Assembly (NCBI GenBank): GCA_020349865.1
Contig: CP070700.1
Location: forward strand, 3,365,724-3,396,494
Direction: 5' to 3'
From: Desulfobacteraceae bacterium
GTDB taxonomy: Bacteria > Desulfobacterota > DSM-4660 > Desulfatiglandales > Desulfatiglandaceae
Length of the DNA: 30,771 bases
Shown here: positions 8,209-17,229 of the stretch, piece by piece
How the letters are laid out: every line of letters begins with the position of its first letter
How positions within the stretch are numbered: the stretch's first letter is position 1
Position numbers and translations under genes: made by a program
Notes under the pieces: model-generated
Seen by the model: only the letters and a program-made list of their open reading frames with translations
Databases searched by the model: none
What the model was told of the DNA's origin: nothing

Positions 8209-9215
8209 ACCCTGACCCACCTTTCAAACTGATGATATTTCCGCTGGCCGTAAACCATGATCCCTTCACTGCGAAACACAATGAATGCCACAAGTATCAG
8301 GGAGTAAAAAACAATCCGCAGGGTTCCGATCTCCCGCAGTAATTCGGAGATGGGGACCAGAATGAGACAGCCCAGTACCGGTCCCACCAGGGTGCCTCCA
8401 CCGCCAATGACCGTCGCCGCAATGGGAAGAATGGAAAAATCTAAGGCAAACAGGGACATCCCCGCCCACATATAGATGTGTACGAGACAGGCCCCGCCAA
8501 AACAGCCCATGGCCGAGGCGATAAAGACGGCAACAGCCTTGTAAAAAGTGATGCTCATGCCCGAGGCCCTTACTGCCTGGTCATTGTCCTTGACTGCACG
8601 AAAGACCAACCCGATATCCAGGTTGACCAGCCGTCTCGTCCCGAAGAGAAACAAAAGGACCATCACTATCATAAAGTATTGCTCGACCCAGGGATTGGGG
8701 AAACTGGCCACCCCAAAAATTCCTTCGGTCCCACCCAATATATCCAGAGCCTCAATCATTCTCTTCATAAACAGCGGGTACATGAGGGTGACAATGGCGA
8801 AATAGACCCCTCGCAAGGGAAGGCAGGGAAGCAAGACAAAGGTGCAGATGAGTGCACCGATCAGAGTAGAAATGGGGATGGTCAGAAGGGGCGGGAGCCC
8901 AAAGGAGCTATTCAGCACGGCGGCAAGGTACCCGCCCGTACCGATAAAAAAGGCCCCTCCCAAGGAAACCAGCCCTAAAAAATGAGCTAAAAAATCAAAG
9001 CTCAGGGCCAGCAGGGCATAAATACAGACATAGGAGATCACGCGCTGCCAGTAACTGGGCATGACGAGGGGCAGGATGAGCATCCCCACAATCAGCACCA
9101 GCCTGGGCAGGGTGAGATAGGACAGCTCCCTCCAGGACATCAGGGCATAGAAACCATCAGTACGAACCTTGATACCCCGGTCCAGCCTCTCCTTACGACG
9201 TTGTTCAATATTCAC
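8205..9215 (-). CDS. livM: LIV-type ABC transporter permease LivM, cassette 1
   Basis: This 336-aa inner-membrane permease has about eight to ten hydrophobic segments after a charged N-terminal tail (about 1-40). The LivM hallmark GLVSLGGAFFIGTGGY follows the second or third segment, and VFRAVKDNDQAVRASG is the cytoplasmic loop that docks on the ATPases. The start is a GTG at 9215 with GAGAGGG 8 nt upstream, 3 nt after the livH stop; no in-frame ATG is better placed. It should form a heterodimeric channel with LivH. The paralogue is at 15284-16294. Confidence 0.9.
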   Translation of the reverse strand: MNIEQRRKERLDRGIKVRTDGFYALMSWRELSYLTLPRLVLIVGMLILPLVMPSYWQRVISYVCIYALLALSFDFLAHFLGLVSLGGAFFIGTGGYLAAVLNSSFGLPPLLTIPISTLIGALICTFVLLPCLPLRGVYFAIVTLMYPLFMKRMIEALDILGGTEGIFGVASFPNPWVEQYFMIVMVLLFLFGTRRLVNLDIGLVFRAVKDNDQAVRASGMSITFYKAVAVFIASAMGCFGGACLVHIYMWAGMSLFALDFSILPIAATVIGGGGTLVGPVLGCLILVPISELLREIGTLRIVFYSLILVAFIVFRSEGIMVYGQRKYHQFERWVRV

Positions 9216-9218
9216 CTA

Positions 9219-10085
9219 TTAAACCCTCTCTTCCAGTTCCTTTTGCCGACCAAAGAGACCGGAGGGTCGCAATATGAGAGTAAGGATAATGGCCAGCAGG
9301 GCCACCACCATCTGGTAATGGGCTCCCCAGTAGACCACTGTCAGGATCTGGGCAAAGCCGATGAGAAAGGCGGCCAGTACCGCCCCCATCCAGCTTCCCA
9401 ATCCCCCCACGATGCACACGGCAATTGCCAGGATCAGGATGTTATAACCCGCCTCCACCACAATGTTTCCCAGGGGAAGCAGAAGAATTGCGGCCAGACC
9501 TGCAAGCATGGAGCCAAAGGTCATCGCCACCACTGCCATGAAATCCGAGTCGATTCCCAACATGAGGGCCGCTCGTTCATCCTGGGCCATTCCACGCAGG
9601 GCCAGGCCAATCCGCGTATGGTGTGTGAAGACCCAGAGAAAGGCAACCACGGCGGCGCCAAACCCAACGACCACCATCCGATGGAAATCCACCGGGACAT
9701 CGGCGACAATGACGCTTCCCTTAATGAATACGGGGAGTGTATAGCTCATCCCTTTAAACCCCCACCAGCGGAATCCCTCCAGGATGGCCAACCCGATGGC
9801 ATATGAGGCTATAATCTCTGAAATGGCCATGCCCCGGACTCGAATGAGCACAAACTGGTAAATAAACGCGCCGATCACCCCGACAATGATCATGGCCAGG
9901 ATGATGCTGATCAGATAGTCCAGGCCTAGGGTGCGCAGAAAGGCCCAGGTGATGAATCCGCTTACCACGTAAAGGGCCCCGTGAGCGAAATTGGGGACCC
10001 GGCTGATCCCATAGACTAAGGCAAAACCAAGAGCTATCAGGGCCAGGGTTACACTATTTATGAGGCCGTATATTAAGATTTCCAT
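9219..10085 (-). CDS. livH: LIV-type ABC transporter permease LivH, cassette 1
   Basis: This is a 288-aa inner-membrane permease of the LivH family. It begins MEILIYGLINSV and contains VPNFAHGALYV, the conserved motif following the first membrane helices, and the ATPase-docking loop GLALRGMAQDERAALMLGID in the middle. The reading frame stays open upstream to 10166, but those 27 extra residues are Arg/Gly-rich, lie in a REP-like repeat and are absent from the paralogue at 16298-17182, so I use the ATG at 10085. Its GGAG-type site is distant (about 13 nt). It is separated from livK by a 168-bp gap filled by the repeat. Confidence 0.9.
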   Translation of the reverse strand: MEILIYGLINSVTLALIALGFALVYGISRVPNFAHGALYVVSGFITWAFLRTLGLDYLISIILAMIIVGVIGAFIYQFVLIRVRGMAISEIIASYAIGLAILEGFRWWGFKGMSYTLPVFIKGSVIVADVPVDFHRMVVVGFGAAVVAFLWVFTHHTRIGLALRGMAQDERAALMLGIDSDFMAVVAMTFGSMLAGLAAILLLPLGNIVVEAGYNILILAIAVCIVGGLGSWMGAVLAAFLIGFAQILTVVYWGAHYQMVVALLAIILTLILRPSGLFGRQKELEERV

Positions 10086-10093
10086 GATATCAC

Positions 10094-10233
10094 TAGTGCC
10101 CCTCCCCTGGCGGCCCCCGCGGCGAGACTTGTCGGCGAGCCCCTCGGCCATGAGTCGTTCGACCATGAGGCTCTCGACAGGCTCGGGGCCGAATGGCTCA
10201 AGTCGTGCCGCTCGGCCGAGGGGGAGGGGCTAC
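10094..10233. repeat. REP-like palindromic element in the livK-livH gap, cassette 1
   Basis: The gap is G+C-rich and structured. The ends form a perfect 10-bp inverted repeat, GCCCCTCCCC at 10098-10107 and GGGGAGGGGC at 10221-10230, with TAG/CTA next to each arm. Inside are two imperfect direct copies of a 15-mer, CATGAG(T/G)(C/G)(G/T)(T/C)TCGAC, at 10149-10163 and 10164-10178, and a CTCGGCCGAG palindrome at 10211-10220. The core CTCTCGACAGGCTCGGGGCC resembles, from memory, widely dispersed REP-type repeats with a TTCGACAGGCTC core. The flanking genes are less G+C-rich, so this is probably an inserted element. Confidence 0.6.
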
Positions 10234-10253
10234 ATTATCCCGGGTAAAAAATT

Positions 10254-11534
10254 CTATTTCTTCATCCAGGGCGGCAGTTTGATCTCGCCCATGGCAATCT
10301 TCTGTGGGAAGACCACCACCCTTTTTCCTGCCTGCCACTGAAAGATAGTACCGACCGCTCCCTTCTCAGGATCGGTGCTCGGAACCACCTGATGGCTCTT
10401 GGGATCGAATTTGATGAGTCCGTAGACGCCTACCATGTTCGTATTTTCGAGGGCAGAAACCACAGCGTCCGATTTGAGAGTCCCGGCCCTTTCTATGGCG
10501 TCCTTCAGGACGTAGGGGGTCATATAGCTGGTTGAGGTCCCGTAGCCTTCCGGCTCGATATTCCAGCGCTTTTTATAGGCATTGACGAATTTCATGGTCC
10601 ATGCCGTGGCATTGGAAGGGGCGTTTCCGGCGTTAACCACGTTCGCAAGACAGTATTCCCCCTTTCCTTCCGTCGCCTTCCAGAAGCCGGGCTGTTCTGC
10701 GGCCGCGATAATGGAACCGAAGGGCAGGGCGGGAATCTTCATGTCATGCCATTGTTTTAGAAGAATAGAAGTCTCCGGCATATCCATCCAGATAAGGATA
10801 ACCTGCGCCTTTTCTCTCCTGGCCTTCAAGAGTCCCATGGAAAAATCCGTGGAACCTGTCGGATATATCTCCGGCTTTGCTCCAATGACTGTCCACCCCT
10901 TCTTGGTCATGACTTTGGCAATGATACCTCCACCAGCCCGGGCATGGGCCACATCCTGGATCATGATATAGATCCTGTTTAAGTTGTACTTCTTGCCTAT
11001 GTCCACAAGACAGGGAATAATCTCCCCACCGACCATCCACTTGGCCTCCCCGGTGATCCTAAAGCAATACTTGAATTTATCATACTCCTTGGAGACCCTT
11101 GCATGGTACTTGGGGGTTAAGACACCGGTTGTCAGAATTGATACCTTTTTATATTTGGACAGTATATCCATGGCTGCCAGGGCCGCTTCTGAACGCACAG
11201 GTCCACCGATTATAAAATCCGCTTTTTTTTCTAAAATAAGCTTTTCCACCGCCAGCAGCGCTTCACTAACGGGAACGCCCGGCTCCAGGTCCCGGGTATC
11301 AATCACCTCCACTTTGAAGGGGCGTTTTTCCCCTCCCACATTGACACCCCCTTTGGCGTTGATTTCCTCAACAGCCAGGGTGATTGCCCTTTCAGCATCC
11401 CAGCCATACAGAAATGCGGTTGAAAGGGGACACCCAAGGATGATGGGCTTTTCAGCCATTGCCCCGTTCGCGGGAAACATGAACAGGACCGCCACCAACA
11501 AGGCAACAAAACCTACAAAAAATCTTGCTTTCAT
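10254..11534 (-). CDS. livK: LIV-type ABC transporter periplasmic substrate-binding protein, cassette 1
   Basis: This 426-aa type I periplasmic binding protein has an N-terminal signal peptide with likely cleavage after ANGAMA near residue 28; there is no lipobox Cys. The mature start KPIILGCPLSTAFLYGWDAERAITLAVEEINA is a typical LivK/peripla_BP_6 opening, and the protein ends WMKK after an LPPWMK motif shared with the paralogue. The start has AAGGAGG 7 nt upstream. As the first gene of cassette 1 it determines transporter specificity. The attached CoA ligase suggests an aromatic or aliphatic carboxylate, as for the hba/bad and cou systems of Rhodopseudomonas, but this is inference. Confidence 0.88.
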   Translation of the reverse strand: MKARFFVGFVALLVAVLFMFPANGAMAEKPIILGCPLSTAFLYGWDAERAITLAVEEINAKGGVNVGGEKRPFKVEVIDTRDLEPGVPVSEALLAVEKLILEKKADFIIGGPVRSEAALAAMDILSKYKKVSILTTGVLTPKYHARVSKEYDKFKYCFRITGEAKWMVGGEIIPCLVDIGKKYNLNRIYIMIQDVAHARAGGGIIAKVMTKKGWTVIGAKPEIYPTGSTDFSMGLLKARREKAQVILIWMDMPETSILLKQWHDMKIPALPFGSIIAAAEQPGFWKATEGKGEYCLANVVNAGNAPSNATAWTMKFVNAYKKRWNIEPEGYGTSTSYMTPYVLKDAIERAGTLKSDAVVSALENTNMVGVYGLIKFDPKSHQVVPSTDPEKGAVGTIFQWQAGKRVVVFPQKIAMGEIKLPPWMKK

Positions 11535-12086
11535 GTCTTTACCTCCTTCTTTATTGAGTTAGTGGTTTAAATGCGAAAGCTCACACTGAAAGAAGCATTT
11601 TTAGGCCGTGTTTTGCATATAACATACAATGACCTGAATTTGATTTGCTTAACGTGTTGAAAAAGAAAGGGATTTTGGAAAAAACTAAAAAATCTTATTG
11701 AACGGAATTCACCCTCTGATGCTGCCAATATAGGCGGGAGGGGATTTTGTGTCAAGGATAAATCAATTTGGGGTTAACCAATTTGGATACATAAGAAATA
11801 AGCAATATACTCCCTGCCTTACTACGCATGGTGTATTAGTGTTGCTATGTATTTATTTTATCTTCATTATTCAGTCTTTGATACTCTAAAATCGCTAAGG
11901 GCCATTTTTAAAAGAAACGTTCTTTAGAAACCTTGTTAAATCGATAAGATAATGGTATCTAAGGAAACAACTAGAACCACGGCCTAAAAGGCGAGTGAAA
12001 ATGGGGAAGCCAGGATCTGAGCATAATAGAACTCTTGGCAGTTAATACCCATGTGGAAAGTCGATAATCCGTAATAAGGAGCAACC
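11535..12086. other. 552-bp divergent intergenic region between livK (cassette 1) and ligase 2
   Basis: This A+T-rich region separates two divergently transcribed genes and must carry both promoters. I see the livK ribosome-binding site (complement of ACCTCCTT, just above 11540), the ligase-2 site AAGGAG at 12076-12081, and one weak plus-strand promoter candidate (listed separately). A possible 62-codon minus-strand frame at 11567-11755 has no protein-like features. I found no clear operator palindrome, riboswitch or RNA gene. Confidence 0.6.
11842..11870 (+). promoter_or_regulatory. Weak candidate sigma70 promoter for ligase 2
   Basis: TTGCTA (11842-11847) and CATTAT (11865-11870) are spaced by 17 nt, each matching the consensus at 4 of 6 positions. 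This would give a leader of about 210 nt. In such an A+T-rich region a match of this quality may be chance. Confidence 0.2.
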
Positions 12087-13742
12087 ATGGGAGAATACGA
12101 CGAACTAGTCATTAGTGCATTTGACAGGGCATGTGAAAAATACCCCGAAAAGACTGCAATTATATATCTTGGCGAGAAATTCTCTTACGCGAGGATGAAA
12201 GACCTGATTGATAGATTTGCTGCTGCATTATACGATTTAGGTGTCAGGGATGACGATAAAGTTATGCTTTATATCCCCAATTGCCCCCAATTCCTTATCG
12301 GATATTTCGGGGCCCAGCAGGTTGGCGCTATACCTGTTCCAGTTTCCCCCATTTATACTCCTCATGAAATCAAGTATCTCATCAACGATTCTGAGGCTGA
12401 AACGGTCCTGTGTCAGGATACAAATTTCAGGTATATAAAAGAGGTTTTTCCTGAGACGTGCCTGAAAAGGGCAATTGTCACAAACTACGTGGATTTACTC
12501 CCATTATACAAGCGAGTGGTCGGTGTCCTGTTCGACAAAGTACCGGACGGAGTCATTGAGAAAGGTGAAAATACCTATACCTTTAAGCATCTCATTCGCA
12601 ATTATCCGCCTCAGCCTCCAAAACTGGGGATTAACCCAAGAGATCACCTCAGTTACATACTATACACCGGTGGGACTACCGGGTTTCCAAAGGGCTGCAT
12701 AGCCACTCACACAGGCATGGTATCATTTGTTAATGAGATTAGATTGGTAGGTGAAGACCACATCTCAGATGGAGATGAGGTGTTTATTATGGTCAACCCT
12801 CTTTTTCACCAGATGGCTCAAGGTGTCATACTGGGGATGGTTTTGACGAAAGGCAATACTGCCGTATTAATGCCAATTCCTCAAGTGGACGCCATTTTAC
12901 ATGCCATACAAAAGTACAAAGGAACTCTATTCCTCGGTGCACCTACCCTTTATCGGATGATTCTGGAAAACGACAGATTAGACTTATTTGATTTAAGCTC
13001 GCTCAGATACTGCTGGAGCGGAGGGGATGTCCTACCAGTCGAGGTATATAACCGGTGGGCTAATAAGTTCAAGGTGCCCATATACCAGGTATATGGTGCA
13101 ACCGAGGTGGGCTTTACCGCGATGAGCCCTTTGGATAGAGAGCCTGTGCCTGGGAGCATTGGAAAACCTTTGCCTTCCAGGGAGACTAAAGTAGTAGATC
13201 CAGAAACCCTGGAACCTTTGTCGACCGGCAAATCTGGGGAGTTATTGGTGACCTCTGAACATATCTCTAAGTGCTACTGGAAAAAGCCGGAGGAAACGGT
13301 CGCCTCATATGTGGAGATTGACGGCAAAATTTGGTACAGGATGAATGACTATGTTCGAATGGATACAGACGGACAATTATATTACGTAGACAGGAGTGCA
13401 GACATCATAAAGTATAAGGGCTATAGGGTCTCCTGTTCTGAAATCGAAGCAACTTTGCAAGACAACCCTGCCGTAATAGGGGCGTGTGTGGTGGGTGTTC
13501 CCGATTCCAAGGTAGGAGAACGCATCAAGGCTATAGTGGTGCTTAAAGAGGATGTGAGAGGAGTAAGTGGCTCTGAGTTGACCAAATGGTGCAAAAAGAG
13601 AGTCGCCCCTTATAAGGTACCACAGTATATAGAGTTTAGAGACATGCTTCCAAAATCTAAGGTTGGGAAACTCTTAAGGCGAGATATAAGGAATGAAGAG
13701 AGAAGGAGGGTAGGCAAGGGAAAGAAACCGATCAGAGTATAA
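12087..13742 (+). CDS. Acyl/aryl-CoA ligase (AMP-forming), cassette 2
   Basis: This 551-aa AMP-forming CoA ligase is a clear paralogue of the enzyme at 5007-6665, colinear over its whole length. Motifs are YTGGTTGFPKG (193-203), YGATEVG (336-342, for YGSTEAG in the paralogue), YRMND with Asp421 (Asn for the usual Gly before Asp), DRSAD (435-439) and catalytic Lys528 in SKVGKLLRRD. The ATG is preceded by AAGGAG with 5-nt spacing. Unlike its paralogue it is on the plus strand, convergent with livF of cassette 2 and reading away from livK of cassette 1, so it needs its own promoter. Its DNA is visibly more A+T-rich than cassette 1. Substrate is unknown. Confidence 0.88.
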   Translation: MGEYDELVISAFDRACEKYPEKTAIIYLGEKFSYARMKDLIDRFAAALYDLGVRDDDKVMLYIPNCPQFLIGYFGAQQVGAIPVPVSPIYTPHEIKYLINDSEAETVLCQDTNFRYIKEVFPETCLKRAIVTNYVDLLPLYKRVVGVLFDKVPDGVIEKGENTYTFKHLIRNYPPQPPKLGINPRDHLSYILYTGGTTGFPKGCIATHTGMVSFVNEIRLVGEDHISDGDEVFIMVNPLFHQMAQGVILGMVLTKGNTAVLMPIPQVDAILHAIQKYKGTLFLGAPTLYRMILENDRLDLFDLSSLRYCWSGGDVLPVEVYNRWANKFKVPIYQVYGATEVGFTAMSPLDREPVPGSIGKPLPSRETKVVDPETLEPLSTGKSGELLVTSEHISKCYWKKPEETVASYVEIDGKIWYRMNDYVRMDTDGQLYYVDRSADIIKYKGYRVSCSEIEATLQDNPAVIGACVVGVPDSKVGERIKAIVVLKEDVRGVSGSELTKWCKKRVAPYKVPQYIEFRDMLPKSKVGKLLRRDIRNEERRRVGKGKKPIRV

Positions 13743-13774
13743 ACTAAAGTGTTACTTTGGATGAAAACGAAAAG

Positions 13775-14527
13775 CTATAGTCCGAAGTAAGCGGATTTTA
13801 CGTCCGGATTGTCCATAAGTTCCTGAGAAGTACCTTCCAAAACCGCTCCCCCATTTTCGAGCACATAGCCGTAGTGTATAATAGGCAAGATGGGCCTGGC
13901 ATACTGTTCTGAGATGAATACGCTGATGCCAATTTGCCTATTGATATCTTCGATTGCCTCAGCAAGCATTTCCTCAATTAGCGGACTCAGTCCCAGTAAG
14001 GGCTCATCCAATAGCAGCAACTTCGGCTGGGCCATCAAGGCCCTGCCAACCGCGAGCATCTGTTGTTCTCCACCGCTTAAGAACCCCCCTTCTCTCCCTT
14101 TCAATTCTTTAAGGGCTGGAAAGATAGTAAAAACGTAATCAAGTGTTTTTTTGGCCTCTGACCTGGTCGCTAGGATGCTGCCAATTTTTAGATTCTCCAT
14201 CACACTGCTTTCCTGGAAAATTCTGCGCCTTTCGGGGCAAAGGATAATCCCCTTCTTCGCTCTATCGCTGGCCTCCATATTGATAATATCCATCCCATCG
14301 TAGGTTATGCTTCCGAGTACTGTTATCCTCTCCCCCCCTCTCATTTTTTCTTTTCGCTTTACATCCAGAATGATTCCAGAAATGGTGTACATGAGCGTGG
14401 ACTTACCGGCACTGTTCGCCCCAAAGGCCCCTGTGATTTCCCCCTTCTGACATCTCATATTAATATTATTGATGGCTATGGCATTTTCGTAAAACACCAT
14501 AAGCCCCTTGATTTTTAAAATGGTCAT
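13775..14527 (-). CDS. livF: LIV-type ABC transporter ATP-binding protein LivF, cassette 2
   Basis: This 250-aa ATPase is a paralogue of the protein at 6681-7427. It shares the Ser-containing Walker A GANSAGKST (37-45), signature LSGGEQQ (150-156), Walker B LLLLDEP (171-177), the Lys/Arg-rich insert near 56-62 and the C-terminal NPDVKSAYFGL. It overlaps the livG stop by 4 nt (ATGA), so it is translationally coupled. It is the last liv gene of the operon; the convergent ligase ends 32 bp beyond. The shared peculiarities show that the two cassettes come from one ancestor. Confidence 0.9.
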   Translation of the reverse strand: MTILKIKGLMVFYENAIAINNINMRCQKGEITGAFGANSAGKSTLMYTISGIILDVKRKEKMRGGERITVLGSITYDGMDIINMEASDRAKKGIILCPERRRIFQESSVMENLKIGSILATRSEAKKTLDYVFTIFPALKELKGREGGFLSGGEQQMLAVGRALMAQPKLLLLDEPLLGLSPLIEEMLAEAIEDINRQIGISVFISEQYARPILPIIHYGYVLENGGAVLEGTSQELMDNPDVKSAYFGL

Positions 14528-15282
14528 GATGATTTTCCTTTTCCGAGGTAAGCCTCTTTGACCTTTTGATTTTCCATTACCTCTTCCGGGATTCCTTCAG
14601 CAATCTTTTGACCAAAATTCATCACCATAACCCGATCGGTAAGCCTGAAAAGCTCTCTCAGCCTGTGCTCAATCATAATCATGGCTATTCCCTCCATCTG
14701 CAATCGCTCCAAGAGGGGAACCATAGAAGTAATCTCAGACATGCTGAGACCCGAGAAAATCTCATCGCAGATAATGACTTCAGGCCTTAAAGCAATGCAT
14801 CTGCCAAGCTCAAGTCGTTTAAGATACCCCAGAGGGAGGGATCCCGCCGTCTTATACGGAACACGGGCATCTCGCTCAAACCCAATGTCCTCTAAGATGT
14901 CTACTGCTACGCCATCCCTATCCCCAAGTTTGCCACTCCTGGTTCGCCTAACCCTGGGCGAGTTTAAGGGAATAATGAGGTTCTTAAACGCGGCCAAGCT
15001 GTGATATGGCCTCATTATCTGAAACGTTCTTGTAAGCCCGAGGTTAGCGATTTTATGCGGCTGAAGGCCGGTAATATTCCTCCCTTTGAAAAACACTTCT
15101 CCTGAATCGGGTCTAACAAAGCCCGTGACAAGGTTAACCAATGTGGTTTTTCCGGAGCCATTGGGTCCGATGATTCCGAGTATCTCTCCCTCATACAAAG
15201 TGAAGCCTACGCCCTGGACAGCCTGGACTCCTCCAAATGACTTACTGATCTTGTCTGCCTGAAGAAGAGATTCCTCGCCCAT
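14524..15282 (-). CDS. livG: LIV-type ABC transporter ATP-binding protein LivG, cassette 2
   Basis: This is a 252-aa ATPase with Walker A GPNGSGKTT (39-47), Q-loop RTFQIMRPY (85-93), altered signature LPLGYLKR (149-156), Walker B VIICDE (169-174) and switch His in MIEHRL. The signature variant and CDEIFSGLS mirror the cassette 1 LivG. I use the ATG at 15282, 1 nt after the livM stop with GAAGAGG just upstream; the frame is open to a start at 15327, but that would overlap livM by 44 nt and adds residues absent from the paralogue. Confidence 0.9.
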   Translation of the reverse strand: MGEESLLQADKISKSFGGVQAVQGVGFTLYEGEILGIIGPNGSGKTTLVNLVTGFVRPDSGEVFFKGRNITGLQPHKIANLGLTRTFQIMRPYHSLAAFKNLIIPLNSPRVRRTRSGKLGDRDGVAVDILEDIGFERDARVPYKTAGSLPLGYLKRLELGRCIALRPEVIICDEIFSGLSMSEITSMVPLLERLQMEGIAMIMIEHRLRELFRLTDRVMVMNFGQKIAEGIPEEVMENQKVKEAYLGKGKSS

Positions 15283-15283
15283 G

Positions 15284-16294
15284 TTATACCTCTTCCCAGC
15301 GCTCAAATTGATGGTATTTCCGCTCAAAATAGTTCATAAACCCTTCAGGCTTGTAGACCATGAAACCTATTAATATCAAACAATAGAGGACGACCCTGAG
15401 CTGCCCGAAACCACGCAACGCCTCGGACAGGGGGGTGAGGATAAAGGCCCCTAACACAGGGCCTACCAGCGTTCCCATGCCTCCCATTACTGATGCGGCG
15501 ATAGGGAGGATGGAGAAATCCATGGCAAACAGCGACAAGCCCAACCACCCATACAGGTGACTAAGATAGGCCCCACCAAAACAACCGATCAATGCTGCAA
15601 TGAACACAGCCTTGGCCTTGTATGCGGTTATGCTGATACCGGAGGCCTTGACTGCCTGGTCATTATCCTTTATTCCGCGTAAAATGAGACCGAAATCTTC
15701 ATTCACCAATCTTCTCATTGCAAAAACAGAAAGAATAACTGCCACCAGGATAAAATACTGTTCAAACCACATATTCGGCAAGTTTGCCAGGGCGCTTATG
15801 CCTTCGGTACTCCCGAAGACATTGAGCGCAACAATGATGTAAACAGCAAATAAGGGAAACATAAAGCTCACAATGGCGAAGTAGATACCCCGCAGTCTAA
15901 GGCAGGGAAGGAGGATCACTGTACAGATTACCGCCCCACCCACAGAGGCAATGGGGATGGTCACAAAGGGTGACCAGCCGAGATATGCGTTTAAGAGCCC
16001 TGAGATGTATCCGCCAGATCCAATAAAAAGAGCCCCGCCCAAACAGACCAGTCCTACAAATTCGGCCAGGAAGTCGAAACCCAGGGCCAGCAATGCATAG
16101 ATACCGGCAGCACAGAGGACCCTCTGCCAGTACATATCCAAAACCAGAGGGAGTAAAAGCAGACCAAGAATAAAAACCGCCCTTGGTGTGATCAGAAAGG
16201 CCATCTCACCCCATGAGGACAAGGCATATAGGCCATCGGCCCGTACTGTTATGCTCCTGTCCAGCCTCTTTTTCCGCCTATCTTTTGTAGCCAA
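15284..16294 (-). CDS. livM: LIV-type ABC transporter permease LivM, cassette 2
   Basis: This 336-aa permease has the same length as its paralogue at 8205-9215. It contains the LivM motif GLVCLGGALFIGSGGY and the docking loop ILRGIKDNDQAVKASGIS, with about eight to ten membrane segments after a charged N-terminus (RRKKRLDRS). It must start at a TTG at 16294: an in-frame TAG lies two codons upstream and no ATG or GTG is close. AGAGGG lies 8 nt before the TTG, as in cassette 1. It begins 3 nt after the livH stop. Confidence 0.88.
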   Translation of the reverse strand: MATKDRRKKRLDRSITVRADGLYALSSWGEMAFLITPRAVFILGLLLLPLVLDMYWQRVLCAAGIYALLALGFDFLAEFVGLVCLGGALFIGSGGYISGLLNAYLGWSPFVTIPIASVGGAVICTVILLPCLRLRGIYFAIVSFMFPLFAVYIIVALNVFGSTEGISALANLPNMWFEQYFILVAVILSVFAMRRLVNEDFGLILRGIKDNDQAVKASGISITAYKAKAVFIAALIGCFGGAYLSHLYGWLGLSLFAMDFSILPIAASVMGGMGTLVGPVLGAFILTPLSEALRGFGQLRVVLYCLILIGFMVYKPEGFMNYFERKYHQFERWEEV

Positions 16295-16297
16295 CCT

Positions 16298-17182
16298 CTA
16301 AACCCTCTCCTCAAGCTCTTTCTGTTTCCCTAAGAGTCCTGAAGGCCTGAACAAAAGTATCAAGATGATGGTGCCCACCAGCACCACTGACTCCCATACT
16401 GCGCCGAACAAGGCCGTACTGATTTTCATGGCAAAGCCAATGACAAAGGATGCCAGTATTGCGCCTGCCCAACTTCCAAGTCCGCCAATAATACATACTG
16501 CAAGGGCATAGATCAGTACCCTGTATCCTGCTTCAGCAGCCACATTACCAAGAGGAAGGATAATCACTGCGGCCAGGCCGGCCAGAGCCGAACCGATTGA
16601 AAGGGATATCATTGCTGTTCGATCTGAATTTATGCCAAGCATCATGGCAGCCTGTTCGTCCTGGGCTATGGCTCTGAGTGATAACCCCATTTTTGTATAG
16701 TGAGTAAACATCCATAGCAACGTCACCACTGCCAATCCTGCAACTATAATGATAAGGCGCTGAAAGTCCACGAACACGCCAAATATGTTCAACTTACCTT
16801 CGATAAAGGGGTGTAAAACATAAAACGGACCAATAAAGCCCTTAAACCCGGCGATCCCTTGCATCCGCAGGCCCTCCAATATAATCAGGCTGACCGCGAA
16901 TGACGCTATTATCTCCGATGTTGGCATGCCCCTCAAACGTATGAGTATAAAACGATATATGATAAGGCCGATAATCGCCGCAATAATCAGGGATATGATT
17001 ATTGAAAGGGCGTAATTTAATTTCAGATCATTCACAAAACTCCAGGTCAAAAAACCTACCAGCACATATATGGAGCCATGGGCAAAATTAGGAACCCTGC
17101 TCACACCATAGACCAGGGTAAACCCAACGGCAATGAGGGCAAAGACAACACTATTCACCGTACCGTATATCAATATTTCCAT
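16298..17182 (-). CDS. livH: LIV-type ABC transporter permease LivH, cassette 2
   Basis: This 294-aa permease starts MEILIYGTVNSV and carries VPNFAHGSIYV and the docking loop LSLRAIAQDEQAAMMLGINS, aligning along its length with the cassette 1 LivH. No good ribosome-binding site precedes the ATG, which may mean low initiation or coupling through the long structured gap. That 383-bp gap to livK holds a 178-bp palindromic repeat and a strong hairpin. It pairs with LivM in the membrane channel. Confidence 0.9.
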   Translation of the reverse strand: MEILIYGTVNSVVFALIAVGFTLVYGVSRVPNFAHGSIYVLVGFLTWSFVNDLKLNYALSIIISLIIAAIIGLIIYRFILIRLRGMPTSEIIASFAVSLIILEGLRMQGIAGFKGFIGPFYVLHPFIEGKLNIFGVFVDFQRLIIIVAGLAVVTLLWMFTHYTKMGLSLRAIAQDEQAAMMLGINSDRTAMISLSIGSALAGLAAVIILPLGNVAAEAGYRVLIYALAVCIIGGLGSWAGAILASFVIGFAMKISTALFGAVWESVVLVGTIILILLFRPSGLLGKQKELEERV

Positions 17183-17229
17183 GTTCTACGTATCGAAATT
17201 TCTTTAGTTGATTGAATTTTTCGGCTTTT

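Noticed and set aside
8478..8978. 166-codon plus-strand frame antisense to livM
   Set aside because: It is a shadow of a well-supported permease gene; its composition reflects the complementary membrane-protein codons.
11567..11755. 62-codon minus-strand frame upstream of livK cassette 1
   Set aside because: No domain, no ribosome-binding site, and it occupies the expected promoter and leader of livK.
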